Assembly: GCA_023150535.1 (NCBI GenBank)
Contig: JAKLKS010000009.1
Span: forward strand, 381 to 37,269
Origin: Planctomycetota bacterium
GTDB taxonomy: Bacteria > Planctomycetota > JAJSAM01 > JAKLKS01
DNA: 36,889 nucleotides
Direction of reading: 5' to 3'
A program made the position numbers and the translations under genes. The notes below the pieces were generated by a model that had not been told where the DNA came from, searched no databases, and worked only from the letters and a program-made list of their open reading frames with translations. Each line of letters opens with the position of its first letter. Within the stretch, counting starts at the first letter, position 1. Shown piece after piece: positions 15,388 through 24,115 of this stretch.

Positions 15388-16953
15388 CTACCGTACCGCC
15401 ACGTAGGTCCCGCCGTTCTCCCGCGCCAGCGTCCCGAGGAACTCGGCGTTGGCCTCGCGCCCGATCCCGATGGCGTGGATCGCCACCCGCTTCCCCCGGT
15501 TCCAGCCCCGCACCGCCTCCAGCACCCGCAGCCACTCCGGGTTGCCCTTCCCGTCGCGCAGCTTCCCCCCGGGGGTCGTGGGCGCCCCGTCCGTGAGGAG
15601 GAAGATGGTGTCCGCCGCCATGGCGTAGCCCGGGCCCATGTCGTGGACCGGGTTCGCCGAGGACGCCTTCAGCGCCTCCTCGAGGGCGGCGTAGGTGTTC
15701 GTCGAGTTGGCCGCGACGAGGCCCTCCACCCACCTCGCGACCCCCTGCTTCGCGGCGTCGTCGGCCTTCACGAGGGCCGGCTTCCACTTGTCCACGGTGT
15801 CCCGGAAGGAGAAGACGGTGAAGGCGGAGGCGGGGCCCAGCGTCCGGATGCAGCGCAGGAGCTCCTTCTTCGCGGCTTCCACCTTGGCCGGGCCCTCCTC
15901 CTCCCCGCCGCCCGGCCTCTCCATCGAACCGGAGATGTCGATGACGAAGAGGATGCGGAGCGATTCGACCGTGATGCCGTAGTAGTTCGCCCTCCCCTCC
16001 GGCCCCTCCCCCCCCGCGGCGGGGCCGGGGGCGCCCGGGGTCAGCGTCCGCTCCCCGGAGGCGAACTCCGCGCGGTGCTCCCTCCACCAGGCGGCCCACC
16101 CCTCGGGCTCCGGGCCGAACCTCTGGCCCGTGAGGCCGCGGAGGAGGGCGGCGACGTCGGAGCGGGGCTTCCCCTCCTCCCGGGCGAGGTGGGGGACGAG
16201 GAGGTCCACCGCCTCGGGGGTCGCGAGCTCGGCCAGGCGCCGGGCCGCGGCGAGGCGCACCGTCCAGCGCTCGTCGGCGAGGCCGGCCGCCAGGACGGAG
16301 GCGGCCTCCGCGTCCCGGGCCCGCAGGCGGGCGAAGGCGGCGAGCGCCGCCTCCCGGACCGCGGGGTCGCGGTCGCGGAGGGCCGCGCGCACCTGGGGGA
16401 GGGCCGCCTCGACCCCCGCCTCGCCGAGGATCCCGAGGAGGGCGACCCGCAGGTCGCGGGGGGACGAGGGCCGCGCCGCCTCCCCGGCGAGCCAGCCCGC
16501 GGCCTTCCCCCCGGCGCAGCGGGCGAGGGCGCGGCGGAGGGCGGCGAGGACCTCGCGCTCCCTCTCGTCCTGCTCCCGGAGGGACTCCTCCCCGGCCTTG
16601 AGCTCCTGGATCCGTGCGAGGACCTCCGCCGGGACGGGGGTCGTGCCGTCGGTCCCGTGGCCGCCGAGGAGGCGCGTCAGCTCCTCCCGCCCCTTCGTCC
16701 TGCGCGCGGAGAGATCCTCGAGCCGCGCCGCGACGGAGGCGTACCCCCCGCAGAGGAGCTCCGCCGCGGATCGCGACGCCTCCTCCCCGAGGGCGCGGGC
16801 GGCCTCCGCCCGCTCGTCCGCGGGGGCGGGGGCCTTCTCCGCGAAGGCGCGGCGGAACCGCTCCGCGGCGTCCTCCGGCCCGGCGGCGGCCGCGGCGGCG
16901 GCGCCGAGGAGGAGGGCCGCCGCCAGCGCCGCCCGGAGCGCGCCGCTACTCAC
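15388..16953 (-). CDS. Secreted HEAT-repeat and VWA-domain protein (copy B)
   Basis: The protein has 521 residues. After a signal peptide (1-25) comes a helical region with a possible coiled coil (110-140). HEAT-like repeats follow (165-260: LRVALLGILGEAGVEAALPQV, AVREAALAAFARLRA, WTVRLAAARRLAELATPEA). Next is the short motif LTGQRFGPEPEGWAAWW, a linker, and a VWA domain (about 325-521). The metal-ion-dependent adhesion site is complete: DISGS (339-343), a Thr in STNTYAALEEAL, and the Asp in LLTDGAPT. The domain should bind a protein partner through a divalent metal. The GTG start at 16953 overlaps the stop of the upstream paralogue by 8 bp, so the pair is translationally coupled. Cys residues are few. 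The role is unknown; a two-subunit surface or periplasmic assembly with its paralogue is my inference. Confidence 0.85.
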   Translation of the reverse strand: MSSGALRAALAAALLLGAAAAAAAGPEDAAERFRRAFAEKAPAPADERAEAARALGEEASRSAAELLCGGYASVAARLEDLSARRTKGREELTRLLGGHGTDGTTPVPAEVLARIQELKAGEESLREQDEREREVLAALRRALARCAGGKAAGWLAGEAARPSSPRDLRVALLGILGEAGVEAALPQVRAALRDRDPAVREAALAAFARLRARDAEAASVLAAGLADERWTVRLAAARRLAELATPEAVDLLVPHLAREEGKPRSDVAALLRGLTGQRFGPEPEGWAAWWREHRAEFASGERTLTPGAPGPAAGGEGPEGRANYYGITVESLRILFVIDISGSMERPGGGEEEGPAKVEAAKKELLRCIRTLGPASAFTVFSFRDTVDKWKPALVKADDAAKQGVARWVEGLVAANSTNTYAALEEALKASSANPVHDMGPGYAMAADTIFLLTDGAPTTPGGKLRDGKGNPEWLRVLEAVRGWNRGKRVAIHAIGIGREANAEFLGTLARENGGTYVAVR

Positions 16954-18502
16954 GCTGGACGTACTCCCCGCCGTTCTGCTTCGCCAGCTCCTTCATGAAG
17001 GCGATGAACTGGCCGCCCCCGGTCCGCGGATCGATGGCGATGGCGTGGAGGACCACCTTCCCGAGGCGGTTCCACTCCCGCACGGCGTCGAGGATGATCC
17101 TCGGGTCCTGGAGCTGGGGCTTGTCCATGTCCTGGTCCGTGGGGGCCCCGTCGGAGATGAGGTAGATGGTGTCCACGGTGGGGTCGTAGTTGCGGTCGAC
17201 GACGCCCATCCCCCCGACGCGGAAGGCCTCCTGGAGGGCGCCGTAGGTCCAGGTGCCGCCCGCCGCCTCCATGTCCCGGATGAAGGCGTAGGCCTCGTTC
17301 TTGGTCGTCATGTCCCCCTTCACCATCTTCTGCTTCCAGGGGACGATGTGGGTCGCGTAGGCGATGATGTTGAAGAGCGCGTCGGGCTCGAGCGCGCGGA
17401 TCGCGCGCTTCAGCTCCCTCTTGGCGAGCTCGATCTTGGTCATGTCGTACTCCTCGAGCTCGTCCGCGGAGAGGCCGGTGGCCGTGCCCTGCGCGGACTT
17501 CAGCCTCTCCTTCATCGAGCCGCTCGTGTCGATGACGAAGAGGATGCGCCGGGAGCGGCTCTCGATGCCGTAGACCGACTTCTTCTCCGGGGGGGGCTTC
17601 CTCCCCTTGAAGGCGCCGAAGAGCGCCTTGTCCGGGGCCGGGCCCTCGAGGTCGGAGCGGTTCTCGATGTACCACTTCTGCCAGAGGTCCGGGTCGGGCT
17701 CGAAGTTCTGGCTGGTGAGCCTCTTCAGCGCGTCCCCGAAGTCGTCCCGGAGGCGCCCCTCCTCCTTGCCGAGGGCGACGATGAGCACGGGGAGCACGCG
17801 GGGCTGGTTCACGCCCTCGAGCGTCAGCCCGGCCTCCAGCCGCACGGGCCAGTGCTCCGAGAGGATGCTCTCCTTGGCGAACTCGAAGACGGCGTCCTCG
17901 GACCGGCCCCGGAGGCCCCGCAGGGCGGCGGCGCGGACCCAGGGGTCCTTGTCCTTCCCCAGGCGGATGGCGATCTCCATCCCGGCGGGGTTGGCGCCGA
18001 GGCCCTCGGCCAGGACCTCGCGGGCGCGCACGTTCGCGAGCCGCTTCCCCTCGGCGGAGAGGGTGGAGAGCGCCTGCGCGTTCCCGTACCTCCTCAGCGC
18101 CGCGCGGAAGGCCTCCAGCACCTTCCCGTCCTCCCGCTGCTTCTCCTCCAGCTCGAGGATGCGGGCCTGCAGCTCGGTCCGTGTCTTGAAGTCGTCCTTC
18201 ATCACGTCCGTCGGGACGTTGATCTCCTCGTACTGCCTCCGGATCCCCGCGAAGACCGCCATGTCCTCGTCGATGCGGTCCGCCAGCGCCGAGAGGCCGA
18301 GCGCGAGGACCTTCGCCCCCTCGGCGTCGTCGTAGGCGGCGACGCGCGCGAGGACGTTCTCCCGCTCCTTCGCGGGGGTCCGCTCGGCGACCCTCGCGGG
18401 GAACTCCCGCTTGAGGGCCTGGAGGGCCTCGTCCGCGGCGGCGGGGGCGGCGGCCGCCGCGGCCAGGAGGAGGGCGGGCAGCAGGGCTCGGAAGGTCTTC
18501 AT
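16946..18502 (-). CDS. Secreted HEAT-repeat and VWA-domain protein (copy A)
   Basis: The protein has 518 residues and the same layout as the gene after it: signal peptide (1-23, cleavage near AAA-DEA), helical segment with a coiled-coil-like stretch (105-130), HEAT-like repeats (185-245), the linker motif LTSQNFEPDPDLWQKWY, then VWA (about 312-518). MIDAS residues are DTSGS (325-329), Thr in TWTYGALQEAF, and Asp in LISDGAPT. The two paralogues are clearly related but far apart in sequence, so the duplication is old. An acidic insert (LSADELEEYDMTK) within the VWA domain is longer here than in copy B. The ATG at 18502 lies only 9 bp after a TAGGAT -10 box, which implies a very short or absent leader. 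Confidence 0.85.
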   Translation of the reverse strand: MKTFRALLPALLLAAAAAAPAAADEALQALKREFPARVAERTPAKERENVLARVAAYDDAEGAKVLALGLSALADRIDEDMAVFAGIRRQYEEINVPTDVMKDDFKTRTELQARILELEEKQREDGKVLEAFRAALRRYGNAQALSTLSAEGKRLANVRAREVLAEGLGANPAGMEIAIRLGKDKDPWVRAAALRGLRGRSEDAVFEFAKESILSEHWPVRLEAGLTLEGVNQPRVLPVLIVALGKEEGRLRDDFGDALKRLTSQNFEPDPDLWQKWYIENRSDLEGPAPDKALFGAFKGRKPPPEKKSVYGIESRSRRILFVIDTSGSMKERLKSAQGTATGLSADELEEYDMTKIELAKRELKRAIRALEPDALFNIIAYATHIVPWKQKMVKGDMTTKNEAYAFIRDMEAAGGTWTYGALQEAFRVGGMGVVDRNYDPTVDTIYLISDGAPTDQDMDKPQLQDPRIILDAVREWNRLGKVVLHAIAIDPRTGGGQFIAFMKELAKQNGGEYVQRE

Positions 18503-18511
18503 GGGGGCTCC

Positions 18512-18517
18512 ATCCTA
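18512..18517 (-). promoter_or_regulatory. -10 element TAGGAT directly before the VWA gene pair
   Basis: The minus strand reads TAGGAT from 18517 to 18512, then nine bases, then the ATG at 18502. If real, the transcript would start at or within a few bases of the start codon. The GGAG between the two could be a ribosome site only if transcription starts further upstream. Confidence 0.4.
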
Positions 18518-18536
18518 CACCCCCCCGGGCCCCGTC

Positions 18537-18554
18537 GCCCCCCGGCCGGGGGGC
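18537..18554. terminator. 18-bp perfect palindrome after the methyltransferase gene
   Basis: GCCCCCCGG and CCGGGGGGC form a perfect inverted repeat 19 bp past the methyltransferase stop, upstream of the VWA promoter. It may end minus-strand transcription from the methyltransferase. No T-tract follows. Confidence 0.35.
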
Positions 18555-18573
18555 TCCGCGGGGAGGAGGGGCG

Positions 18574-19224
18574 CTACCCGTGGGCGGCCGTGCGCAGGGC
18601 CTCCGTCCGGGGCCTCTCCGCCCAGTGGTTCATGGCCAGCATGAGCCCCTGGGCCACGGCGGCGGCGAAGAGCCCCGGGAGGGACCCGAGGACGATGGCG
18701 AGCCCGTAGGCGTGCAGGTAGCCGAGGGTGTACATGGGGTTGCGGAACCAGCGGTAGGGCCCCGTGGTGACGAACCGGTCCCCCTCCCCGGGGACGAAGG
18801 AGCCCTTCCACCAGAAGCTCCCCTCCCCGAGGGTCCGGACCGCCCAGGCCTTGGAGAGAATGCCCACCGCCACCAGGACGCAGCCGAGGAACCAGCGGAC
18901 GGGGAGCGAGGGCCCCAGGGTGAGGGTGTTCCGGCCGAGCCAGCAGACGAGGACGATGGCGGCGGCGTCCCCGGTCATGAGGAGGGCGGCGGCGGAGCGG
19001 AAGCGCTCGAACCCCCGCTCGACCCCGTAGCGCCGGGTCCACCAGCCGGTGGCGGCCTGGGCCCTCAGGGAGAAGCCGATGAAGAGGACGTAGGCGCCCC
19101 GGCAGGCCAGGAACCAGGCGAGGGAGGCCTCGATGGACCCGACCGCCAGGAGCGCGAGGGCGGGGAGGACCAGGAGGCCGCTGCGGGCGTCGCGCCAGAG
19201 GCTCCGTCCCGGCGAGGGGGCCAT
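18574..19224 (-). CDS. Integral membrane methyltransferase, ICMT/phospholipid methyltransferase family
   Basis: The protein has 216 residues and about five to six hydrophobic segments. The C-terminal motif GPYRWFRNPMYTLGYLHAYG (around residues 147-166) is the SAM-binding GPY-x-x-x-RNPMY signature shared by isoprenylcysteine carboxyl methyltransferase-like and phospholipid N-methyltransferase-like proteins. A later NHWAERPR fits the family's C-terminal region. The substrate cannot be told from sequence; a lipid or a small hydrophobic compound is likely in bacteria. The ATG at 19224 is supported by an AAGGAGGAG site directly before it and by a -10-like TAGATT at 19250-19245. The neighbouring gene on the opposite strand also encodes a membrane protein. 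Confidence 0.78.
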   Translation of the reverse strand: MAPSPGRSLWRDARSGLLVLPALALLAVGSIEASLAWFLACRGAYVLFIGFSLRAQAATGWWTRRYGVERGFERFRSAAALLMTGDAAAIVLVCWLGRNTLTLGPSLPVRWFLGCVLVAVGILSKAWAVRTLGEGSFWWKGSFVPGEGDRFVTTGPYRWFRNPMYTLGYLHAYGLAIVLGSLPGLFAAAVAQGLMLAMNHWAERPRTEALRTAAHG

Positions 19225-19330
19225 GCTCCTCCTTCCAGCGCGGAAATCTACCGGGGAGGGTGGGCGGAATCCAGAGGCACCTGCGGGGATCCCGCTCGCG
19301 CCCCCCTCCCCCGCCGGGGAAGATGCCCCC

Positions 19331-20197
19331 ATGGCCGCCGAGGAACCGGGGTCCCGCTGCCGGCGCTGCGGGGAGCCCCCCGACGAGGGGGGATCCCGGG
19401 GCCCCTGCCGCCGCTGCGGCGCCCCGGAGGGGGCCCCCGGCCCCCCCGGGGAGGGGTCCCCGGGCCCCGCCGCCGCCCTCCTCGCCCCCCTCCGCGGGGG
19501 GCTCTTCGTCCTCCGCCACCCCCGGCTCCTGCCCTGGATCCTCCTGCCCCTCCTCGTGGACGCCGTCCTCCTCGTCCTCCTCGCGGCCGCCGCAGTATCA
19601 TACTTTGATACACTCGCCCCCCGGTTCGAGGAGCCCTGGTGGGGCTGGATCGACTGGCTGCGCGGCGCCGCGGCCTGGGGCGCGCTCCACCTCCTCCGGC
19701 TGCTGGCCCTGGCCTCCGCCTTCTTCGCCACGCTCGCCGCCGCCGGCGCGGTGAACGCCCCCTTCCACGACGTCCTCTCGGGGAGGACCGAGGACCTCGC
19801 CCTGGGGATCCCCGACCCGGGGAGGCCCTGGTCCCGGCTCCTGCCGGACGCCCTGCGGGCCGCGGGGGCGGCCCTGCTGCTGCTCGCGGTGCAGGCGGCC
19901 GTCCTGCTCCCCCTCCTCCTCCTCGGGTTCACCGCGGCGGGCGCGCCGGTCTTCGCCGCGGCCGGGGCCTGGTTCGCCGGGCTCGGCGCGGTCGACGTGA
20001 CGCTCGGCCGCAAGCGCTACGGCGGGCGGGAGAGGCTCCGCTGGGCGATCCGGCGCTGGCCCCTCGTCCTCGGCCTCGGCCTCCCGCTGTCGCTCCTGCC
20101 GCTCCTCCAGCCCCTCGCGGTCGTCGGGGCCACGCTGCTCTACCTCGGGCAGGCGGACAAGGAGCCGGGGCCGCCGCGGGCACGGGCGAAGAACTGA
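19331..20197 (+). CDS. CysZ/EI24-like membrane protein with N-terminal zinc ribbon
   Basis: The protein has 288 residues. The N-terminus has two Cys pairs, CRRCGEPP and CRRCGAPE, 20 residues apart, a rubredoxin-like zinc knuckle. After a Pro/Gly linker come membrane helices: RLLPWILLPLLVDAVLLVLLAAAAV, GALHLLRLLALASAFFATLAA, a long AALLLLAVQAAVLLPLLLLGFTAA pair, and a final VLGLGLPLSLLPLLQPLAVVGATLLYL. NAPFHDVLSGRTE is the conserved EI24/CysZ segment between helices. The family includes the CysZ sulfate permease and etoposide-induced 2.4-like proteins; transport of sulfate is possible but not shown by the sequence. The ATG at 19331 lacks a good ribosome site, and an overlapping ATG at 19323 is in another frame. 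The 106-bp divergent gap holds nothing else I can name. Confidence 0.75.
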   Translation: MAAEEPGSRCRRCGEPPDEGGSRGPCRRCGAPEGAPGPPGEGSPGPAAALLAPLRGGLFVLRHPRLLPWILLPLLVDAVLLVLLAAAAVSYFDTLAPRFEEPWWGWIDWLRGAAAWGALHLLRLLALASAFFATLAAAGAVNAPFHDVLSGRTEDLALGIPDPGRPWSRLLPDALRAAGAALLLLAVQAAVLLPLLLLGFTAAGAPVFAAAGAWFAGLGAVDVTLGRKRYGGRERLRWAIRRWPLVLGLGLPLSLLPLLQPLAVVGATLLYLGQADKEPGPPRARAKN

Positions 20198-20217
20198 GGG
20201 CCGTCCCCGGCCGGCCG

Positions 20218-20223
20218 TAGGAT
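20218..20223 (+). promoter_or_regulatory. -10 element TAGGAT of pyrE
   Basis: TAGGAT at 20218-20223 lies 44 bp before the ATG at 20267, inside a short GC-rich inverted region (GGCCGGCCG and CGGCCCGGCCGG). The ribosome site GGGAGGA lies before the start. Confidence 0.4.
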
Positions 20224-20266
20224 CGGCCCGGCCGGCGGCGGCGCGCGGGGCGACCCGGGAGGACGG

Positions 20267-20971
20267 ATGCAGGACTACCAGCGGCGGTTCGTGGACTTCC
20301 TGTGGGAGTGCGGGGCCTTCCGCATCGGGACCTTCACCCTCAAGAGCGGGCGCGTCTCTCCCACCTTCGTGAACCTCGGCCTCGTGGAGGACGGGCAGGG
20401 GCTGCTGCGCCTCGGCGACGCCTTCGCGGGGAAGCTCCTCGAGGTCCTGGGGCCGGACGGCTTCGACAGCGTCTTCGGCCCCGCCTACAAGGGGGTGCCG
20501 CTGGCCGTGGCCACCGCCATCTCCCTCTCGACCCGGGGCGTGCGCAAGCCCTACCTCTTCGACCGCAAGGAGAGGAAGACCCACGGCGAGGAGGCCTCCG
20601 CGAAGGCCGCGGCGGCCTCGATCCTCGTCGGCCACAGGCCCGCGGACGGGGAGCGCATCGTCATGGTGGACGACGTGCTCACCGACGGGGCCACCAAGCG
20701 GGAGGCGCTGGACCTCCTGCGCTCCCTCGTGCCCGGGGCGAGGTTCCCCGCCCTGCTCGTCGCCGTGGCGCGGGAGGAGGTGGGCCCCGACGGCCGGGAC
20801 GCGCTCGAGCGCTTCACCGCCGACACCGGGGTCCCCGTCCACCCCGCCGTGACCATGACCGAGGCGCTCTCCCACCTGCGGGACGCCGGCCGGCTGTCCG
20901 GCGCCGACCGGGAGCGCTGCTCCGCCTACCTGCGGCAGTACGGCACGCCGGCCGCCCGGGACTGGAGGTAG
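20267..20971 (+). CDS. pyrE: Orotate phosphoribosyltransferase
   Basis: The protein has 234 residues. It joins orotate and PRPP to give orotidine 5'-phosphate in pyrimidine synthesis. The PRPP-binding motif is RIVMVDDVLTDGATK (130-144). FDRKERKTHGE (98-108) is the flexible catalytic loop with the Lys/Arg residues that reach across the dimer. FTLKSGRVSPTFVNLG (23-38) is the substrate-binding N-terminal region. All the expected catalytic elements are present and the length is in the family range (about 205-235). No other pyrimidine gene is adjacent. The gene ends 21 bp from the convergent exporter gene. Confidence 0.95.
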   Translation: MQDYQRRFVDFLWECGAFRIGTFTLKSGRVSPTFVNLGLVEDGQGLLRLGDAFAGKLLEVLGPDGFDSVFGPAYKGVPLAVATAISLSTRGVRKPYLFDRKERKTHGEEASAKAAAASILVGHRPADGERIVMVDDVLTDGATKREALDLLRSLVPGARFPALLVAVAREEVGPDGRDALERFTADTGVPVHPAVTMTEALSHLRDAGRLSGADRERCSAYLRQYGTPAARDWR

Positions 20972-20992
20972 GGCGGCGGGGCGCGGGGCGCC

Positions 20993-23101
20993 TCACCGCA
21001 GGAGGTCCGGGCGGAAGGCGCCCCGGATCCCCCCGAGGAGGGCCCCCGCCAGGCTCGTCCTGCCGAGGACCACGCGCACCTCCCCCACCATCCCGGGGAG
21101 GACCCGGCGATCGGGGTTCCCCGTCTCGACGATCACCTCCCAGTGCGGACCGGGGAGGTCCTTCGCCCGCGGCTCCCGGGCCGGGTCCACGGGGGCGCGG
21201 GAGACGGCCACGACCTTCCCCTCGAGGGGATCGCCGGGGCGATCGCGGAAGCGCACGGAGGCGTCCATCCCCTCCCGCACGGGCCCCGCGCCCCGGGCGT
21301 CCAGCAGGGCGCGGAACCGCAGGCGCCCGAGGTCGCCCACCCTGAGGATGGACGCGTTCCGGGTCACCGGGCTCCCCGCCAGCTCCCCCGCCCGCCGGGT
21401 CAGGACGGTCCCCGCCAGGGGGCTCGGGAGGAGGGACTTCGCGAGGCGCGCCTCGGCGCCCTCGGCCTTGAGGCGCGCCGCCTCGGCCCTGTCCTCGAGG
21501 CCCGCCGCCCGGGCCGCGTCGCCCGAGGAGTGGGCGCCGAGGGCCTCGCGGCGCAGGCGGGTGGCGTTCTCCCGCTCGACGACCGCCTCGGCCGCCTCGA
21601 CGGGGGCCTCGATCCGCAGGAGGGGCGCCCCCTCCGCCACGTCGTCCCCCTCCGCGACGAGAACCTCCGCGATGCGCCCCCGCAGCGGGGAGCGCACCTC
21701 CGCGACCCGGGCGGGCTCCGCCGGGGCCGCCGCTCCCGTCGTGCGCGTCCAGGGGACGAGGATCGCCGCCAGGAGGAGTGCGCCCGCCCCGGCCGCCGCC
21801 CGCAGCAGCGCCCCCTTCGCCCCGTGCCGCGCCACCTGCGCCGTCGCGCCCTCCCTCATCGCCTCCCCCATCGTCTTCAACGCGGGCCGCAGCATCATCC
21901 AGCCCAGGAACAGGAAGAACATCGTCATGAAGAAGCCCGGCCCCTCGCCCCCGCCGAGGCTCCCGAGCAGCAGCACCGCGATGACCAGGAGCATGGTCGA
22001 CATGTAGAGGATCGACGCGATCCCGTAGGAGGCCAGGATCCACGCCTCGCGCCGGTCCTTCGCCGCGGAGGCCGCGGGCATCCCGAGGAGCTTCCCCCGC
22101 ACCAGCCAGGCGACCTGCTTCCTCGAGCGCTCGGAGAGGTTGTCCATCCGGAGCAGGTCCGCCAGCAGGTAGTACCCGTCCAGCTTGATGAGCGGGTTGA
22201 GGTTGAACAGCAGGGTCGAGGAGAGGGAGATCATGAAGACGAGGTAGCAGACGCCGTGGAGCGCGGTCCCCTCGTCGGTCGCCGCCCAGAGGAGCACGCA
22301 GGCGGATCCGAGGACCAGCTCCACGAAGCCCCCCGCCGCCGTCACCCAGAGGCGCTGCGCCCGGCTGTCGAAGGTCCAGGCGTCGTTCACGTTGCAGTAG
22401 AAGCAGGGCTGGAAGAAGAGGAGGAGGAAGCCCATCTCCCGGACCTCCCCGCCCCAGTGCTTGCAGGCGACTCCGTGGGCGAGCTCGTGGAACATCACGA
22501 TGGTGAGCGCCGTCGCCCAGGCCCCGGCGAGGGAGAGGCCCGCCCCCCGGGTGATCTGCGTGAAGTCCCGGAGGCGGGCGAAGACCTCGTCCCCCCGGGC
22601 CACGAGGGTGCCGGCGGCCAGGGCCACGAGGATCCCCGCGAGGACGAGGAACCCGGGGGTGAACACCCAGCGCACCCTCCGCTCGAGGAAGGTGAGGATG
22701 CCGTCGGGATCGAGGAGCGGCACCCGCCAGAAGAGGACCGCACCCCACTTCCCCGCGAAGAGGCGCTCCGAGCGCCTCTGGCGGGCCTTCTCGACGAGCA
22801 GCAGGTTCCTCATCTCGGCCGTCGGCTGGACGACCTCCATCTCCCTCATCCGGGAGACGAAGCCCTCGACGTCGGCGGCCGTCACCGGCTCCTTCGCCCG
22901 GGCGGTGAAGGCGGTGGCGATCTCCGCGGCGGTGCGGTTCCCGTCCACGAGGCCGAGCATGACGGCCTCGCGCTCGCCGACGCGGAGGTACTTCCCCGAG
23001 CCGCCGGCCCGCACGACCCAGCGCACCTCGCCCCCCTCGGACTGCCGGACCACGCGGGTCCCGGCGGCGAGGACGGGGCAGTCGGGGCGTTGGTCCCCCA
23101 T
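20993..23101 (-). CDS. PqqD-like domain, M50 site-2 protease and HlyD-type adaptor fusion
   Basis: The protein has 702 residues in three parts. Residues about 1-97 resemble PqqD-type peptide-binding domains (a three-strand start, then helices around LVDGNRTAAEIATAF and TAADVEGFVSRMREMEVV). Residues 145-410 are a multi-pass M50 metalloprotease: HELAH at 205-209 with an adjacent Gly, and NPLIKLDG at 302-309 supplying the third zinc ligand. After a helix at 433-450 comes a biotinyl-lipoyl/HlyD-type periplasmic adaptor (466-700) with the half-motif SPLRGRIAEVLVAEGDDVAEG, a short helical hairpin, and a second half-motif SPLAGTVLTRRAGELAG. Such fusions occur beside GAF-HlyD and HlyD proteins in planctomycetes, and all three are present here on one strand. 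An export or processing step on a peptide or protein substrate is the likely role. Confidence 0.9.
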   Translation of the reverse strand: MGDQRPDCPVLAAGTRVVRQSEGGEVRWVVRAGGSGKYLRVGEREAVMLGLVDGNRTAAEIATAFTARAKEPVTAADVEGFVSRMREMEVVQPTAEMRNLLLVEKARQRRSERLFAGKWGAVLFWRVPLLDPDGILTFLERRVRWVFTPGFLVLAGILVALAAGTLVARGDEVFARLRDFTQITRGAGLSLAGAWATALTIVMFHELAHGVACKHWGGEVREMGFLLLFFQPCFYCNVNDAWTFDSRAQRLWVTAAGGFVELVLGSACVLLWAATDEGTALHGVCYLVFMISLSSTLLFNLNPLIKLDGYYLLADLLRMDNLSERSRKQVAWLVRGKLLGMPAASAAKDRREAWILASYGIASILYMSTMLLVIAVLLLGSLGGGEGPGFFMTMFFLFLGWMMLRPALKTMGEAMREGATAQVARHGAKGALLRAAAGAGALLLAAILVPWTRTTGAAAPAEPARVAEVRSPLRGRIAEVLVAEGDDVAEGAPLLRIEAPVEAAEAVVERENATRLRREALGAHSSGDAARAAGLEDRAEAARLKAEGAEARLAKSLLPSPLAGTVLTRRAGELAGSPVTRNASILRVGDLGRLRFRALLDARGAGPVREGMDASVRFRDRPGDPLEGKVVAVSRAPVDPAREPRAKDLPGPHWEVIVETGNPDRRVLPGMVGEVRVVLGRTSLAGALLGGIRGAFRPDLLR

Positions 23102-23120
23102 CAGGCCCCCGGAGCGCGCG

Positions 23121-24089
23121 TCACCGCCGGATCTCCACCTCCGCCTCGCCCCCGGGGCGGAAGCGGTGCCCGGGGTTGTCCGCCTCGACGACGATGCGGA
23201 TGGTCCCCGAGGCGGCGTCGAGGACGGGGGAGACGCGGGTGACGGCCCCGGAGAGCTCGGCGCCGGGGTGCCGGGGGGACCGGATCGCCGCCTTCGCGCC
23301 GCGGGCGAGCCCCTCGACCGACTCCCCCGGGAGGTCGAGCTCGACCCGCAGCCGGTCCATGTAGACGAGCTCCGCCACCACGCGGCCCGCCTCCACCCAC
23401 TGGCCCTCCTCGACCCACACCCGGGTGACGACGGCCCGGCCCTCGCGGCTCCCGGCGATCCGGGCGCGGGCGGCCTCGAGCTCCCTCTGGGCGAGGCGGG
23501 ACCTCTGCCTCTCCACCTCGACCTCGGCGAGGCGGACGTCCTCCGGCCGCGACCCCTTCTCGAGGAGGACGAGGTCGAGGCGCCTCCCCTCCGCCTGCGC
23601 CTTGGCGGCGTCCAGCATCCGCTCGGAGCGCCGCCGGCTGAGGTCGGAGAGGATCCCCCCCTTCTGGAGCTCGATGTCGGCCCGGAGGGTCCTCTCGGCG
23701 AGATCGAGGCCCGCCTGGCTCTCGGCGAGGAAGGCCTTCGCCCGCTCCAGGTCCTCGGGCCGGGGGCCGGAGCGGATCTTCGCCAGGTTGATCTCCGCGG
23801 TCTCCACGTCGTTCCGGGCGAGGGCGACCTGGATCCGCTCCTCCGCGTCGTCGAGGAGCACCACCGGCTCCCCGGGGCCGACCTCGTCCCCCTCGAGGCG
23901 CTCCACCGAGAGGACGAGCCCGGCCCGCCGCACGGCGAGCTGGAGGTGGGCCTCGGCCCGGAGGAAGCCCGCGGCGCGGAGGGGCTCCTTCCCCTCCTCC
24001 GCCGGCGCCGGGGGAGGGGCCCCCGCCCCGGCCGCCGCGAGGAGGGCGGTCGCGAGGATCGCCGCCGCCAGTCCCTTGACCCGCTCCAT
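23121..24089 (-). CDS. HlyD-like periplasmic adaptor (membrane fusion protein)
   Basis: The protein has 322 residues. The signal peptide is MERVKGLAAAILATALLAAAGAGA. It has a short lipoyl half, then a long helical hairpin rich in Leu, Ala, Arg and Glu (90-220, for example AFLAESQAGLDLAERTLRAD and LAEVEVERQRSRLAQRELEAAR). A beta-barrel end follows with VVTRVWVEEGQWVEAGRVVAELV and RFRPGGEAEVEIRR. This is the RND/ABC adaptor architecture that bridges an inner-membrane machine to the cell surface. I chose the ATG at 24089 because GGGAGG lies seven bases before it and the signal peptide begins directly there. An ATG at 24116, sharing its A with the upstream TGA stop, would add nine residues and is the alternative. 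Confidence 0.85.
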   Translation of the reverse strand: MERVKGLAAAILATALLAAAGAGAPPPAPAEEGKEPLRAAGFLRAEAHLQLAVRRAGLVLSVERLEGDEVGPGEPVVLLDDAEERIQVALARNDVETAEINLAKIRSGPRPEDLERAKAFLAESQAGLDLAERTLRADIELQKGGILSDLSRRRSERMLDAAKAQAEGRRLDLVLLEKGSRPEDVRLAEVEVERQRSRLAQRELEAARARIAGSREGRAVVTRVWVEEGQWVEAGRVVAELVYMDRLRVELDLPGESVEGLARGAKAAIRSPRHPGAELSGAVTRVSPVLDAASGTIRIVVEADNPGHRFRPGGEAEVEIRR

Positions 24090-24115
24090 GGTCCACCTCC
24101 CGGCCCAGCGCCGCA

